Part shown: positions 44,005 through 55,700 of the stretch, in pieces
Numbering within the stretch: position 1 is the stretch's first letter
Layout: the number at the start of each line of letters is the position of its first letter
Assembly (NCBI GenBank): GCA_946902875.1
Contig: OX336345.1
Location: 13,485,395 to 13,549,394 of the forward strand
Length of the DNA: 64,000 nt
DNA from: Nematopogon swammerdamellus
Lineage: Eukaryota > Arthropoda > Insecta > Lepidoptera > Adelidae
Direction of reading: 5' to 3'
The notes under the pieces: generated by a model
The model's database searches: none
Told to the model about the DNA's origin: nothing
What the model saw: the letters and a program-made list of their open reading frames with translations, nothing else
Position numbers and translations under genes: made by a program

Positions 44005-45243
44005 TACGTACTCAGTGGGTAGACAAAAGTTTAAATATCTACACTAAAATATCGCACAAAAGCTAGTCAAACATAAAAAAAAAAGTTGATCCAAGCAAAT
44101 AAGATGCTTAGATAAGCATAAATATAGGGGATTTCATCTACTTGATCACCTTACACCTCGCCGCCATTTATCAAATTCCTGCTTACGCAAGTCTCACGCT
44201 GCCGCGCCGCGATACCACGCAATCTGCCTTCCTTCCTCAATGACGACCGCACGTACTATACCTACGTGATAGAAGATATCACGTTCTCGTTGAATGCGGA
44301 TTGAACAGGTAAAACGTTGTGGAAGGTAATATTAATCTCACCTAGTCCATGCATTATGCACTATGATGGCACTATGCATGTAGGTATGTACGAGTACAAG
44401 TGGGGTATTGCATGGTATTGTAGAACCCTGACCAGGGTCGTAGGGAGGGTTGGTAGGGACTAGTGGAACAGGCCACGTTGATGAGGTGTTATAAGTCGAG
44501 TGATAATGCACGTGATAAAAGATTTTTTGCGCCATGATGATTGGTCATAAATATTTTTTATTACAAGTACCTATACCAATTTATTTCTTCTTCTATAATT
44601 GTCATTGTTTACCCTAATTAAATTATACATCTACATGTGGACTAGATGAGAATATTTGAATGTTAGATATATGTGTGAACAAACAACATTTCTACATTCA
44701 AACGATTCAAAGGGGAGGAGAAACCAGATGGGACAGAGAATAATCTTAAACGCAGGGTATCTTGTATAGTGGCATCTGTCTGGAGGGCGATAGTGGAAGG
44801 TAGAGCGGAGCGTCATATCCAGCGGATAACGTCCATTGAAGCGGTGCGGAACGAAGCTGTTCAGAGAACTCACGAGACACTGACCTATATATTATTATTA
44901 TACGTTTAAACTGGATCTGATGCTAGACGATACCACTGCTATTAGGGCCAAAACAAATGTTCCCTAGCTCCTATACCCTGGGGGACTTCAAAAGGCGTGT
45001 CATAAATATTGACAACCTTTTTGTCCACCTTGACAATGCCACCTCAGTGCCGTTTCGTGAGGAGTGGTGTTATTGATTGTTCTATGAACTCCTGGGCACA
45101 GCCACTGTACCTAGAAGTCCATCGAAAAAAATAATTTGAATCGGCACAAAACAATTGCTTACAGGAACCATACCAGGCCAGTGGGCTGTCAGCGTGAAAA
45201 CACCTTTCACTGAACATAATCGGAGCGGACAAGTGAAAATATA
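44005..45243. other. Noncoding, nothing firmly recognised
   Basis: A possible old coding scrap near 44950-45060 (TLGDFKRRVINIDNLFVHLD) was seen but cannot be assigned. Confidence 0.4.
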
Positions 45244-45427
45244 TTTTTTTATGAATTTTGACAGTTGTCTACATCACCCAATACATCACCTACAACATCC
45301 GTGATGTCCAGTGGCGGGGCAAGACCTAAATTTGATGTGGGCAAGATATATTTTGCGAGGCCCTCTTCTCTGGTGGCACTAGAGGAGGGATTTTATGGAT
45401 TTTCACTGTTGGAATAGATTTGCGGTA
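45244..45427. repeat. SINE tail scrap and CAGTGGCGGGGC repeat, left half
   Basis: 45244-45308 is a diverged minus-strand SINE 3' end. From 45310, AGTGGCGGGGCAAGACCTAA matches the palindrome arms (35785 and 40000). It is cut at 45427 by the pogo-like element and resumes at 46452. Confidence 0.7.
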
Positions 45428-46449
45428 GCGTAAGATGGGGGAATGCCGGTCAGGAGGGAATGCCGGTCACTTCAAAATCTCAAACTTCCACAAACATCTC
45501 ACTAAAGTGACTAATACCGCCATCTAGTATACGACCGAGTAACCTTATTTACCAAGCGCCGTCATTTTGCAACGCGCGCAGTGAGCAAAACGCAGTGGTT
45601 ATATCCTCTTTGCAGTGAGCCTGACAGCTGTTCGCACTGTCAGACGTATTTCGCTCTAAGAAATTGGAAATTTCAACGAAAGGTAAGCTTATAATAATTT
45701 GCACCAATCAATATCTCTCTAATTGTCAATTATTACACATGTATTAGCGCATCCTATGTGATTGTTGGATTTTGTGAAAGTTATCTGCGTTTTTTGTGAT
45801 CAACCCAAGAAAACATTTACAAAATTTGGTGTTATGCCAGTCATTCGAAGGGGGTAATGGCGGTCACTGACCGGTATTACCCGATATGAAAATGTAAGAC
45901 AATAATTCTTACCTTTATCATATAATGTATTTGTTGGAATAATATCTCATTATTGTGTTTATTTTGTCCATAGATGCCGCGGAACAGGGAACGGACTACC
46001 ACAAAGGAAAAATGGACCAAAGAAGACCTTAAAAAAGCTACAGAGGCCGTGCAGAATGGGAATTCTATGCGGTCAACTTCTACGGTCAATTTTTGTGTGT
46101 TTTTATTGAAATAAAGATAAACTTTTTGTTCAAATAAATAAAAAAATTGTTTTATTCAATTATTTTGTTTATTAGTATATTTTTGTAGCTAAACTGTGTT
46201 GTTTTACAATGACCGTAATTACCCCAATCGTTGACCGCCATTACCCGCAAGGTGCGGGTAATGGCGGTGAAACTGATGTTAAAAAAAATTAAAAAATGAA
46301 AACCCTTAATATATTGACAATTTGTACCATATATTTCTAAGGTCAACTAAATAGGCTATGTGAAAGATCTATTATTTTTGTCGCAAGTCTTTAAAATAAA
46401 AAGATATTCTGATTACCGCTTAAGTGACCGCCATTCCCCCATCTTACCC
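45428..46449 (+). mobile_element. Pogo-like DNA transposon, internally deleted
   Basis: TA flanks both ends. The ends GCGTAAGATGGGGGAATGCC and, reversed, GGGTAAGATGGGGGAATGGC are inverted. GGGGGAATG/GGTAATGGCGGTCA subterminal motifs recur. Removing it plus one TA restores the uninterrupted repeat seen in the palindrome arms. Confidence 0.85.
45974..46090 (+). pseudogene. Pogo-like transposase N-terminus (HTH), truncated
   Basis: ATG at 45974 starts MPRNRERTTTKEKWTKEDLK then KATEAVQNGNSMRSTSTVNF. This matches the start of pogo/pipsqueak-HTH transposases (MPRxxxRT....W....L..A...V..G..S...A). The acceptor TTTGTCCATAG ends right before the ATG, and a donor AAG|GTAAGC at 45682 suggests a spliced 5' UTR. 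The rest of the transposase is deleted. Confidence 0.7.
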
Positions 46450-46451
46450 TA

Positions 46452-46900
46452 TACCGATCAAATCAAACATTTTTGGCAGCATACCTTTCGTCGATAAAAG
46501 TAAACATAATTAAATTGCAATAATACAGCCTTCACTGCCTCTGTTCTGCTTTCCCATCTTGTGTCTGATAAAGGCTTTAATATAGTATGCTTTTGAAAGT
46601 CTAAACATGTTTACTCGTGGTATCTTTTAATAGATCTATCTGAATATTTTTCATGAATCAAAGCTGCATGAACTTTCGAGGCGCGAGGCCCCTCGGGCCG
46701 CGAGGCCTTGGGCGGCCGCCCACGTCGCCCACGGTGATGTCAAACCATAACACATTGGTGAACTATATGCCATGTCAGTGCTTCCCTTTGGTAGTACCGG
46801 CTACACTGAACTGGACGTAACACACGAATTATTTACATAGCCGCTTTAATCGACCTTTCGTTCAGTGTATCCTATTGGTAAATTTCTACACCGCTCCACA
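46452..46900. repeat. Right half of the CAGTGGCGGGGC repeat, then SINE tail
   Basis: CGATCAAATCAAACATTTTT and CATACCTTTCGTCGAT continue the interrupted repeat. GGGCGGCCGCCCACGTCGCC follows near 46710. At 46731-46880 is a minus-strand SINE 3' part. Confidence 0.6.
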
Positions 46901-47157
46901 CGAACTCAATGGAGTATCACCAAACCTTGTTTGTATAGGTACCTGTTGAAATTGTGTGATGATTTTTTAAAATAAAACAACAATATGTAATGTTTTCCAA
47001 ACAATTTATTAAAATAATTGTACAAATAATTAAAATATATTAGTACATACAATGATTGAATAAACAATGCTGTTCAATTCAACGTTACAAACCAAACAAT
47101 ATTAAGATTCGAGTGAGTGCACAAATCCAACACAATGTGCTTTTGGTCACTTATAGT

Positions 47158-47394
47158 TAGGCTTGCCATACGTCCGGATTTAGTCCGGACTGTCCGGATT
47201 TGGAAACCATTTGTCTGGACTCGTAATTACGTCCGGATTTTTTTATATTCGCGTGCAGTAATCGATTTCTTCCGCCGCGCCAGTGCTACGGGACTTGAAC
47301 GAGAATTGTGTTGATTTTGAGTCAGGGGGAGGCCCTTGTTTTTGAGGATCAGTGTGGCGTCCGGACTTGAGTCTGGAAAATTATGGCAAGCCTA
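47158..47394. mobile_element. hAT MITE (237 bp) with 8-bp target duplication
   Basis: CTTATAGT flanks both sides (47150-47157, 47395-47402). Ends are TAGGCTTGCCATA and its inverse. GTCCGGA motifs are repeated near both ends. Confidence 0.9.
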
Positions 47395-47649
47395 CTTATA
47401 GTCCTACCTACCATATCTAGTATGTACAGAATTAAAAGGCATGTTTGTTAAGTGTGAATGTTGTTCACATGCAGACGGAGGGTTCCCTAGCCGTTTCCTT
47501 CTGGCATGCAAGGCGAGTGTGTGTGCAGTTGCTTCGTGCCCCGTATCACTGCAGCTCCACTGCTTAAGTACTCCGCGTGCCCCGCCGCACGGCCCGTAAA
47601 ACGCGAAACCTTTGCGCATTATGCTTTTTTATAACCGTTGAAAATATTT

Positions 47650-47694
47650 AAAATATTTTTCATGGCGTAAGCCTTACGCCATGAAAAATATTTT
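47650..47694. repeat. Perfect 45-base palindrome
   Basis: Twenty-two bases (AAAATATTTTTCATGGCGTA, AG) are followed by one C and then their exact inverse complement. It could be a cruciform or hairpin. No terminator role can be claimed. Confidence 0.9.
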
Positions 47695-48756
47695 ACGCCG
47701 TAAGGACCTTTACTACTTAATATTTTTTTCAGATTTATTGAGCTTTACATTCTGGAAAAATCGCCTCGGACAGGGCAAAATGCGCACATTCCTCACAGGA
47801 TATACCTAACTCTTTTATAAATAAAAAAAAATAAAAAAAAATAAAAAAAAATCAATAAAAAAATTCTCTGGGCTTTCAAACACTTCTTCATCGATGCACC
47901 ACTCGACCAGTTTGTTTCAACTTAGTTTGTATTATCAGTCACGTTGAGGACCCCTCGCATTGTTTACACATGACATTTTGTTACCTCTTGAAAATCTATA
48001 AACAGTCCATGTTTCAAGAAGATAGCTGGAATCGTTTATAGGAGCTACAGTGACAGTCAGACAGACAGACAGACGGAAAGACAACAGATCGATTTTATAA
48101 GAGACCCTGCAGGTGTCGCCGGCTACAGAACCCTAAAAATGCAGTTGATTCAAAATGCAATTATAAATTAATAAATTTTGCATCGTTAAATGTAGATAAC
48201 TCTACCAATGCAGTAGAGCGAAAGAATGCAATGGTTGCCATTCGGAAATGAAAGACGAGGTATTGCTAGGCCTACTTTACTGTGATTTCATTCATAAATT
48301 TATAGATAAAGTGCGAAATTATTAAAATGATTGATTGGCTTTAAAGAAATTCTCAAATTTCAATGTAAATGGAAGAGCTGCGGAAACAGTGATTAATTTA
48401 TACAAATAAATTACCTACTAAATTATATACCACTGGAGCAAAGGTTAGTTATTTTAACACACATTGATTTGCTTTTCTAAAAGTTTACAGTATTTATTAT
48501 TAGGAAGCGACTAGTATTCTAGGATACCCTTGTATTTATTAAATAAATAAAAAACGGAAGATAATTTAACAATATAAAACACCTATTATATTCTAGATTT
48601 TAAGTTGTTTTAAAATTTTGATTGGTAAATAAACTCTTCAAAAATTGTACACACTTATGTACCTAGGGCTTGGTAATGAGGACATACGTAAATACGTACA
48701 TAAGTAAATATCACAAACATCCACACACAAACACTTCACATACACTTTTGTAAATA
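47695..48756. other. AT-rich noncoding with repeat scraps
   Basis: (CAGA)n near 48061-48075 and AGAACCCTAAAAATG near 48127 resemble a lepidopteran repeat end. No gene was recognised. Confidence 0.4.
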
Positions 48757-49364
48757 CAGTAGAACCTTGATTATCCGAGCTATTGCGGACCAGGCTTACA
48801 TCGGATAATCAAAAGCTCGGATAATACGGACTTTATACTATCCTTCCTTACCTATAATAAAATCCAACGTCTGCTTTCTGTATGTCTGAGTGTCTGTCTG
48901 TCCGCTTATAACTCGAGAACCACTGAACCGATTTTAATAAAACAAAATTCTACGGATAGCTTGATTCTTCCCATCAACTATAGGCTACTTACTATCACGC
49001 TAAATGGCTTATGAGGTTAGCAGTGAAGTGAAATATGAGAGCACTTGGCAATATTTGTATGTAACGGACACGGAATCATTCACCCGAGTAAGAACCGATG
49101 ACATTACAATATCCTGAAGGGGGGGGGGGGGGATAAGTAGAGGCATATAGGGAGGGGGGTGAGGGAGGGGCGGGAGGGGAGGTGGAGGTAGAGCGATGGA
49201 ATCCCCCTTATTCTTATCCTTTCCTTTCTTCCTTACCTCTAATAAAATCCAACGTCTGCTTTCTGTCTGTCTGTATGTATGTCTGTCTGTTTACCATCTT
49301 TGGGGTTGCCATATTTACTCGAAGTATCGATGATGGCGAGACTCAACGGAAGGGAGGGAGAGGC

Positions 49365-49551
49365 AGGGAGATGGAGGGGAGAGGGAGAGGGAGAGGGAGA
49401 GGGAGAGGGAGAGGGAGAGGGAGAGGGAGAGGGAGAGGGAGAGGGAGAGGGAGAGGGAGAGGGAGAGGGAGAGGGAGAGGGAGAGGGAGAGGGAGAGGGA
49501 GAGGGAGAGGTAGAGGGAGAGGGAGAGGGAGAGGGAGAGGGAGAGGGAGAT
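49365..49551 (+). repeat. (GGGAGA)n microsatellite, about 30 units
   Basis: Nearly perfect hexamer repeat, broken by a single GGTAGA. Long open frames in all phases are compositional. Confidence 0.95.
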
Positions 49552-49864
49552 TAAAATAGGGAATGATTTCAAAATTAGATTTTAGGAGTTTATAAAATTT
49601 TGTACAGAGATGAATTGCATCCTGAGGAAAGACATAGTCTCAAAAAACAACCCTTAAGGGGGTGAAATAGGAGATGCTTGAAACTCATAAGTATAGCTAT
49701 TCATCATATATAAAATAACGAAGTGGTCCAGGATTGTTGGATTTTCACATATAAGGGGAGGAAACGGAGTGTTAAAGATTGTATGGGAATATCGTATTTT
49801 AAAGGAAAATCATAATTATAGCTACTCAAAACAAATAAATGGGGGGAGGGGGGATGGGTGTGAC

Positions 49865-50800
49865 GGTGGCCACGCCCTTGGTTACTTACTTTCTTCGTGG
49901 AGGTTTATTGTATTCCAGAATGCAGCTTAGCCTGAAGCCTCGCCGTTAGTTACTTACTTTATTTAAGAAGTTTTATCGTTTATCTACACGCCATTACTTT
50001 CATCGAGAAATCGAGAAGGTTTATCGTCTTCCAGAATACAGCTCGGCCTTCGGCCTCGCCCATAGTTACTTACTTACATCAAGAAGGTTAATCCTCTTCC
50101 TTAACGCAGCTCGGCCTTCGGCCTGACCCATGGTTTATCCTCTTCCTAAACGGAGCTCGGCCTTCGGCCTCGCCCTCAGTTACTTACTTTCTTCGAGAAG
50201 GTTTATAGTCTTCCTAAAGGCAGCTCGGCCTTCGGCCTCGCTCTTTGTTACTTACTTTCATCGAAAAAGTTTATCCTCTTCCTGAACGCAGCTCGGCCTT
50301 CGGCCTCGCCCTCAGTTACTTACTTTCTTCGAGAAGGTTTATAGTCTTCCTAAAGGCAGCTCGGCCTTCGGCCTCGCTCTTTGTTACTTACTTTCATCGA
50401 AAAAGTTTATCCTCTTCCTGAACGCAGCTCGGCCTTCGGCCTCGCCCTTAATTACTTTCTTTCTTAGAGATGGTTTATCGTCTTCCTGAACACAGCTCGG
50501 CCTTCGGCCTCGCCCTCAGTTACTTACTTTCTTCAAGAAGGTTTATGGTCTTCCTGAACGCAGCTCGGCCTTCGGCCTCGCCCTTAATTACTTACTTTCT
50601 TCGAGAAGGTTTATAGTCTTCCTGAACCCAGCTCGGCCTTCGGCCTCGCCCTTAGTTACTTACTTTCTTCGAGAATGTTTATAGTCTTCCTGAACGCAGC
50701 TCGGCCTTCGGCCTCGCCCTTAATTACTTACTTTCTTCAAGAAGGTTTATAGTCTTCCTGAACGCAGCTCGGCCTTCGGCCTCGCCCTCAGTTACTTAAT
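49865..50800 (+). repeat. GGCCTTCGGCC hairpin array, copy 1
   Basis: About 13 units of roughly 60-70 bases contain GAACGCAGCTCGGCCTTCGG, CTCGCCCTTAGTTACTTACT and CTTCGAGAAGGTTTATAGTC. Each has the small inverted repeat GGCC-TTC-GGCC. Confidence 0.9.
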
Positions 50801-51220
50801 GTCTTCTTTGAAATACGAATTTCACGCGGGCGGAGCCGCGGGCTCAGCTAGTAGTCAGATAAAATTAAAATTTTCAATAACATGTAATTGCATACATATC
50901 TGTTCTATTCACATTCTAAAAGCAGGTGACGAACACAGTACTCGACGGCTTCACTGAGCACAGTCGGCTCCTGCGCAAGTAGGAGAACATTTAAATCGAG
51001 CACGAGGCCAGCGAGTGGGCCATCTTGTTCTCTTACACCGCACTAAACGTTCCGGCTCGCGTCCAGCCCTCGCGACCTAGTCCTGCGTTGACGCGGATGG
51101 CCGATTTTATTCAATTGTTTTTAAATCTTCTTCCTCCAATCTCAAATTTTTGCATCTTCGTTAAGCTCGGTTAAACATGACCTCGGTTAATCCGAGCTTG
51201 GATAATCGAGGTTCTACTAC

Positions 51221-52288
51221 TAACACAGGTTCCATTCAAGGAACTGTTACATAAAAATACCCAAGAAAAATTTGTGTAGCGCCTCATGCGTGAGGTGAAA
51301 ATCAACACACTAGTTAACTTACTATGAAACAAAAAGTTTTTATAGTTGCATGTAAATGCTGAAATACTTTTCTCCCTTCACTCATTTTAAAAATAAAAAC
51401 AACCTATAAGCTCATGAGCCGCCCCCTCTGTCATTAACATGCAGGCTATCTTTACCTTGAATATATTTATTTGTACCTCCACTCTAATTTTAACACTTAG
51501 AAAAATATAATACTTTATTTATATTGCATTTTCATTTACAGCACTTGTCCATGAAGCTTGTTAAGATTCCTTCCTTGTAGACGAGTGATAATGTCCAGTA
51601 ATAATCATTTGTGATTGATTAGTCCTAAGAGTGTGATTGCACAAGGCGGCGGCGCGGCTGCGCGGCGCTGGGCGACACGGTGCGGCACACGTTTTTTCAA
51701 ATGAAGTGCTCGCCGCATCGTCGCGCCATACACTTACACCGCACATAATTACGTACAAAGAATATTTTGTAGCGCCGCTCTACAGTTATGCCCAGTGCGG
51801 TCGCATGGTAAGATTTCCGCCAATCAACAATGGCCTTAAAAGAAGTGAAAGTATGCAATAATAAACGCTAGAAGAGCGACTCTGAAAATGTTCACACAAA
51901 ATTTTTGAGAAACTTGAAGCCAAAAATAAATAAAAAAATATAATAATGCACACAATGTTGATTGTCAATAAATTTGAGTAGGTATGTAATAAATACAGTA
52001 ATACAACAAGGAAATTGTGATTTTCCCACGGCAATCCTGTCACAAAAGTCATGCCCCTTCATAATTTTTCACGAACTAGAAGAGTTAATAAATACAATGA
52101 GTATTTGTTAGGTTCCATACCAAAAATTATACAAATTATACCCTTATTTTTTAAACAGATAAAATTTTACAACATTTTCTTATCGCTTTCCATACACAAA
52201 CACCAAAGCTACCTCAAAGCTGAGAGCAGCAATTGCTCACTCAACAAACATATAAACACCATGTATGTATGTTCAAAAAAAGACTGCC
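51221..52288. other. Noncoding DNA beyond the BACE-like 3' end
   Basis: A GC-rich patch occurs at 51640-51720. No exon or element ends were recognised. Confidence 0.4.
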
Positions 52289-52294
52289 TTTATT
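52289..52294 (-). promoter_or_regulatory. Putative polyadenylation signal of the BACE-like gene
   Basis: The minus strand reads AATAAA here, 167 bases past the stop codon. This is a plausible distance for an insect 3' UTR. No cDNA supports it, so it is inference. Confidence 0.5.
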
Positions 52295-52460
52295 GTGCTT
52301 AGCAGCCAACAAAAACAGTTCCTTCATCAGCTGTGGTCTGCAATCACCAAATCTACCTGGTTGGGGTAGCCAGGACCAAGGGGGATCGCACGAAGTTCCC
52401 CAGTTTTGTAGGACTAGTTTGCAGGCACAGCATCAGCCCAACGACAAACCAATCACGACA

Positions 52461-52769
52461 TCACGGCTCCTCGTTGATGAGACTCGTGTGACTTAACGAG
52501 ACGGAGGTGCCAGTCACATGACACCTAAAATATTTTTCCTTCAACCACTGAACCAGTAAGTAGACAAACATGACTGTTGCGACAACAAGCATAGTGCAGA
52601 CGATGTACGCAGCCATCTCTAGCATGGTGACCTGGTCGTTGGCTTGCCGCGAACAGAGCTGCAGGAGGTTGTCTGACTGGTCGGACGTGAAGGGGCCCAA
52701 TATCGTCACATTGGGACCGCAGTGCGACTTGCGGAAGCCGACCGTTCGTCCCGTTCTGTTGAAGATCAC
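52461..52769 (-). CDS. BACE: BACE-like terminal exon F (transmembrane helix and tail)
   Basis: This exon encodes 102 residues and the stop TGA at 52463-52461. It begins [19 protein letters not shown], which continues the protease core, and has an N-glycosylation-like NVT. A helix (about residues 52-75, [20 protein letters not shown]) is followed by a cytosolic tail ending SLINEEP. The tail has no obvious DxxLL acidic dileucine motif of the kind found in vertebrate BACE. Confidence 0.92.
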   Translation of the reverse strand: MIFNRTGRTVGFRKSHCGPNVTILGPFTSDQSDNLLQLCSRQANDQVTMLEMAAYIVCTMLVVATVMFVYLLVQWLKEKYFRCHVTGTSVSLSHTSLINEEP

Positions 52770-55700
52770 CTGTAATTTATTCACATGGAATTTATTGAAG
52801 CAACCACCATAAACAGTCAAATAGGCTTGACAAGTGTTTAAAAAATAAAAAAAGATAACAAATAGCAGCATCAGCGATCATGATAGATCCTTACCTTTAA
52901 TAAAATCCAACGTCTGCTTTCTGTATGTCTGAGTGTCTGTCTGTCCGCTTATAACTCGAGAACCACTGAACCGATTTTAATAAAACAAAATTCTACGGAT
53001 AGCTTGATTCTTCCCATCAACTATAGGCTACTTACTATCACGCTAAATGGCTTATGAGGGTAGCAGTGAAGTGAAATATGAGAGCACTTGGCAATATTTG
53101 TATGTAACGGACACGGAATCATTCACCCGAGTAAGAACCGATGACATTACAATATCCTGAAGGGGGAGGGGAGAGGGGGGGGGGGGGGAGGGGTAAGTAG
53201 AGGCATATAGGGAGGGGGTGAGGGAGGGGCGGGAGGGGAGGTGGAGGTAGAGCGATGGAATCCCCCTTATCCTTATCCTTTCCTTTCTTCCTTACATCAC
53301 GCTAAATGGCTTATGAGGGTAGCAGTGAAGTGAAATATGAGAGCACTTGGCAATATTTGTATGTAACGGAATCATTCACCCGAGTAAGAACCGATGACAT
53401 TACAATATCCTGAAGGGGGAGGGGAGAGGGGGGGGGGGAGGGGTAAGTAGAGGCATATAGGGAGGGGGTGAGGGAGGGGCGGGAGGGGAGGTGGAGGTAG
53501 AGCGATGGAATCCCCCTTATCCTTATCCTTTCCTTTCTTCCTTACCTTTAATAAAATCCAACGTCTGCTTTCTGTCTGTCTGTATGTATGTCTGTGTACC
53601 ATCTTTGGGGTTGCCATATTTACTCCAAGTATCGATGATGGCCAGACTCAACGGAAGGGAGGGAGAGGCAGAGAGATGGAGGGAGAGGGAGAGGGAGAGG
53701 GAGAGGGAGAGTGAGAGTGAGAGGGAGAGGGAGAGTGAGAGGGAGAGGGAGAGGGAGAGGGAGAGGGAGAGGGAGAGGGAGAGGGAGAGGGAGAGGGAGA
53801 GGGAGAGGGAGAGGGAGAGGGAGAGGGAAAGGGAGAGGGAGAGGGAGAGGGAGAGGGAGAGGGAGAGGGAGAAACGGAAACGGAGTGTTAAAGATTGTAT
53901 GGGAATATCGGTTTTTTTAAAGGAAAATCATAATTATAGCTACTCAAAACAAATAAATGGGAGGGGGGGGGGAGGGGGGATGGGTGTGACGGTGGCCTCG
54001 CCCTTAGTTACTTACTTTCTTCGTGGAGGTTTATTGTATTCCAGAATGCAGCTTAGCCTGAAGCCTCGCCGTTAGTTACTTACTTTATTTAAGAAGTTTT
54101 ATCGTTTATCTAAACGCCATTACTTTCATCGAGAAATCGAGAAGGTTTATCGTCTTCCAAAATACAGCTCAGCCTTCGGCCTCGCCCATAGTTACTTACT
54201 TTCATCAAGAAGGTTAATCCTCTTCCTTAACGCAGCTCGGCCTTCGGCCTGACCCATGGTTTATCCTCTTCCTAAACGGAGCTCGGCCTTCGGCCTCGCC
54301 CTCAGTTACTTACTTTCTTCGAGAAGGTTTATAGTCTTCCTAAACGCAGCTCGGCCTTCAGCCTCGCTCTTTGTTACTTACTTTCATCGAAAAAGTTTAT
54401 CCTCTTCCTGAACGCAGCTCGGCCTTAGGCCTCGCCCTTAATTACTTTCTTTCTTAGAGATGGTTTATCGTCTTCCTGAACGCAGCTCGGCCTTCGGTCT
54501 CGCCCTCAGTTGCGTAATTTCTTCGAGAATATTTATGGTCTTCCTGAATGTAGCTCGGCCTTCGGCCTCGCCCTTAATTACTTACTTTCTTAGATAAGGT
54601 TTATCGTCTTCCTGAACGCAGCTCGGCCTTCGGCCTCGCCCTTTGTTACTCACTTTCTTCAAGAAGGTTTATAGTCTTCTTGAACGAAGCTCGGCCTTCG
54701 GCCTCGCTCTTTGTTCTTTACTTTCTTCGGGAAGGTTTATCGTCTTCCTGAACGCAGCTCGGCCTTCGGCCTCGCCCTTAGTTACTTACTTTCTTCGAGA
54801 AGGCTTATCGTCTTCCTGAACGCAGCTCGGCCTTCGGCCTCGCCCTTAGTTACTTACTTTCTTCGGGAAGGTTTATAGTTTTCCTGAACGCAGCTCGGCC
54901 TTCGGCCTCGCCCTTAATTACTTACTTTCTTAGATAAGGTTTATCGTCTTCCTGAACGCAGCTCGGCCTTCGGCCTCGCCCTTAGTTACTTACTTTCTTC
55001 GAGAAGGTTTATAGTCTTCCTGAACGCAGCTCGGCCTTCGGCCTCGCCCTTAATTACTTACTTTCTTCGAGAAGGTTTATAGTCTTCCTGGACGCAGCTC
55101 GGCCTTCTGCCTCGCCCTTAGTTACTTACTTTCTTCGAGAAGGTTTATAGTCTTCCTGAACGCAGCTCGGCCTTCGGCCTCGCCCTCAGTTACTTACTGT
55201 CTTCTTTGAAATACGAATTTCACGCGAGCGGAGCCGCGGGCTCAGCTATATAAACATATTAGCGTATTAACCCGTCGAACCTCTACCTATTAAATATGCT
55301 TCCCATACCATTTTCGCAGCGCGGAGATCCTGAGCTGCATGGAGCGCGCGTGTTCACATGCACTCAAATATTTCGCAAACTAATAGAGTCAGATCAATAA
55401 ACTCTATTTAAATTCAATATGGCACCTACCTTCTCCGAGGTGATACTGGCTGGTCGGGGGACGTGCTTTGGCCCCTCTCACTTAGCCACCCATACCGGTA
55501 GACATAAAAAAACCGACCTGGCTAATGCCTAGGGTTCATAACCTGATATTGTGCGCCAATAAGTTTTGAAACAGATACATTTCAGTACACAATACCAGCT
55601 TCATTGGCGTATGAAGGCATTTTTTTTTATGGAATCTGACACGGTTGGCTACATCACCTACAACGTCCGTGATGTCAGCCCATAACACCGGGTGAACTAG

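Larger units (their letters stand above)
48841..50851 (+). mobile_element. Helitron-like element with hairpin array, copy 1
   Basis: It starts TCCTTCCTTACCTATAATAA after an A and ends GGGCTCAGCTAG before a T, as Helitrons do. In order it has GAGAACCACTGAACCGATTT, a G-run at 49119-49132, a (GGGAGA)n tract at 49365-49551, and about 13 hairpin units at 49880-50790. The terminal GCGGAGCCGCGGGCTC is a short hairpin. No Rep/helicase gene is present. Confidence 0.65.
48757..51220. mobile_element. Pogo/Tigger-type MITE split by a Helitron-like element
   Basis: The left end CAGTAGAACCTTGATTATCC and reversed right end GTAGTAGAACCTCGATTATC are inverted, with TA on both sides. CAGTNGAACCTCGATTATCC is the classic pogo/Tigger end. 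Without the nested element it would be about 450 bases. No transposase is present. Confidence 0.8.
52888..55250 (+). mobile_element. Helitron-like element with hairpin array, copy 2
   Basis: It starts TCCTTACCTTTAATAAAATC after an A and ends GCCGCGGGCTCAGCTA. The terminal G of CTAG is lost. The order of parts is as in copy 1, but a 265-base block (ATCACGCTAAATGGCTTATG to CCTTTCTTCCTTAC) is tandemly doubled at 53036-53545. It lies in the last BACE intron, on the opposite strand to the gene, and ends 119 bases from exon F. Confidence 0.65.

Noticed and set aside
49182..49559. Arg/Gly and Glu/Gly repeat proteins in several frames, also at 53491-54075
   Set aside because: Produced by the (GGGAGA)n microsatellite.
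49865..50800. Regularly spaced repeats that could suggest a CRISPR-like array
   Set aside because: Whole units repeat rather than alternating with unique spacers, there are no cas genes, and the DNA is clearly from an animal genome.
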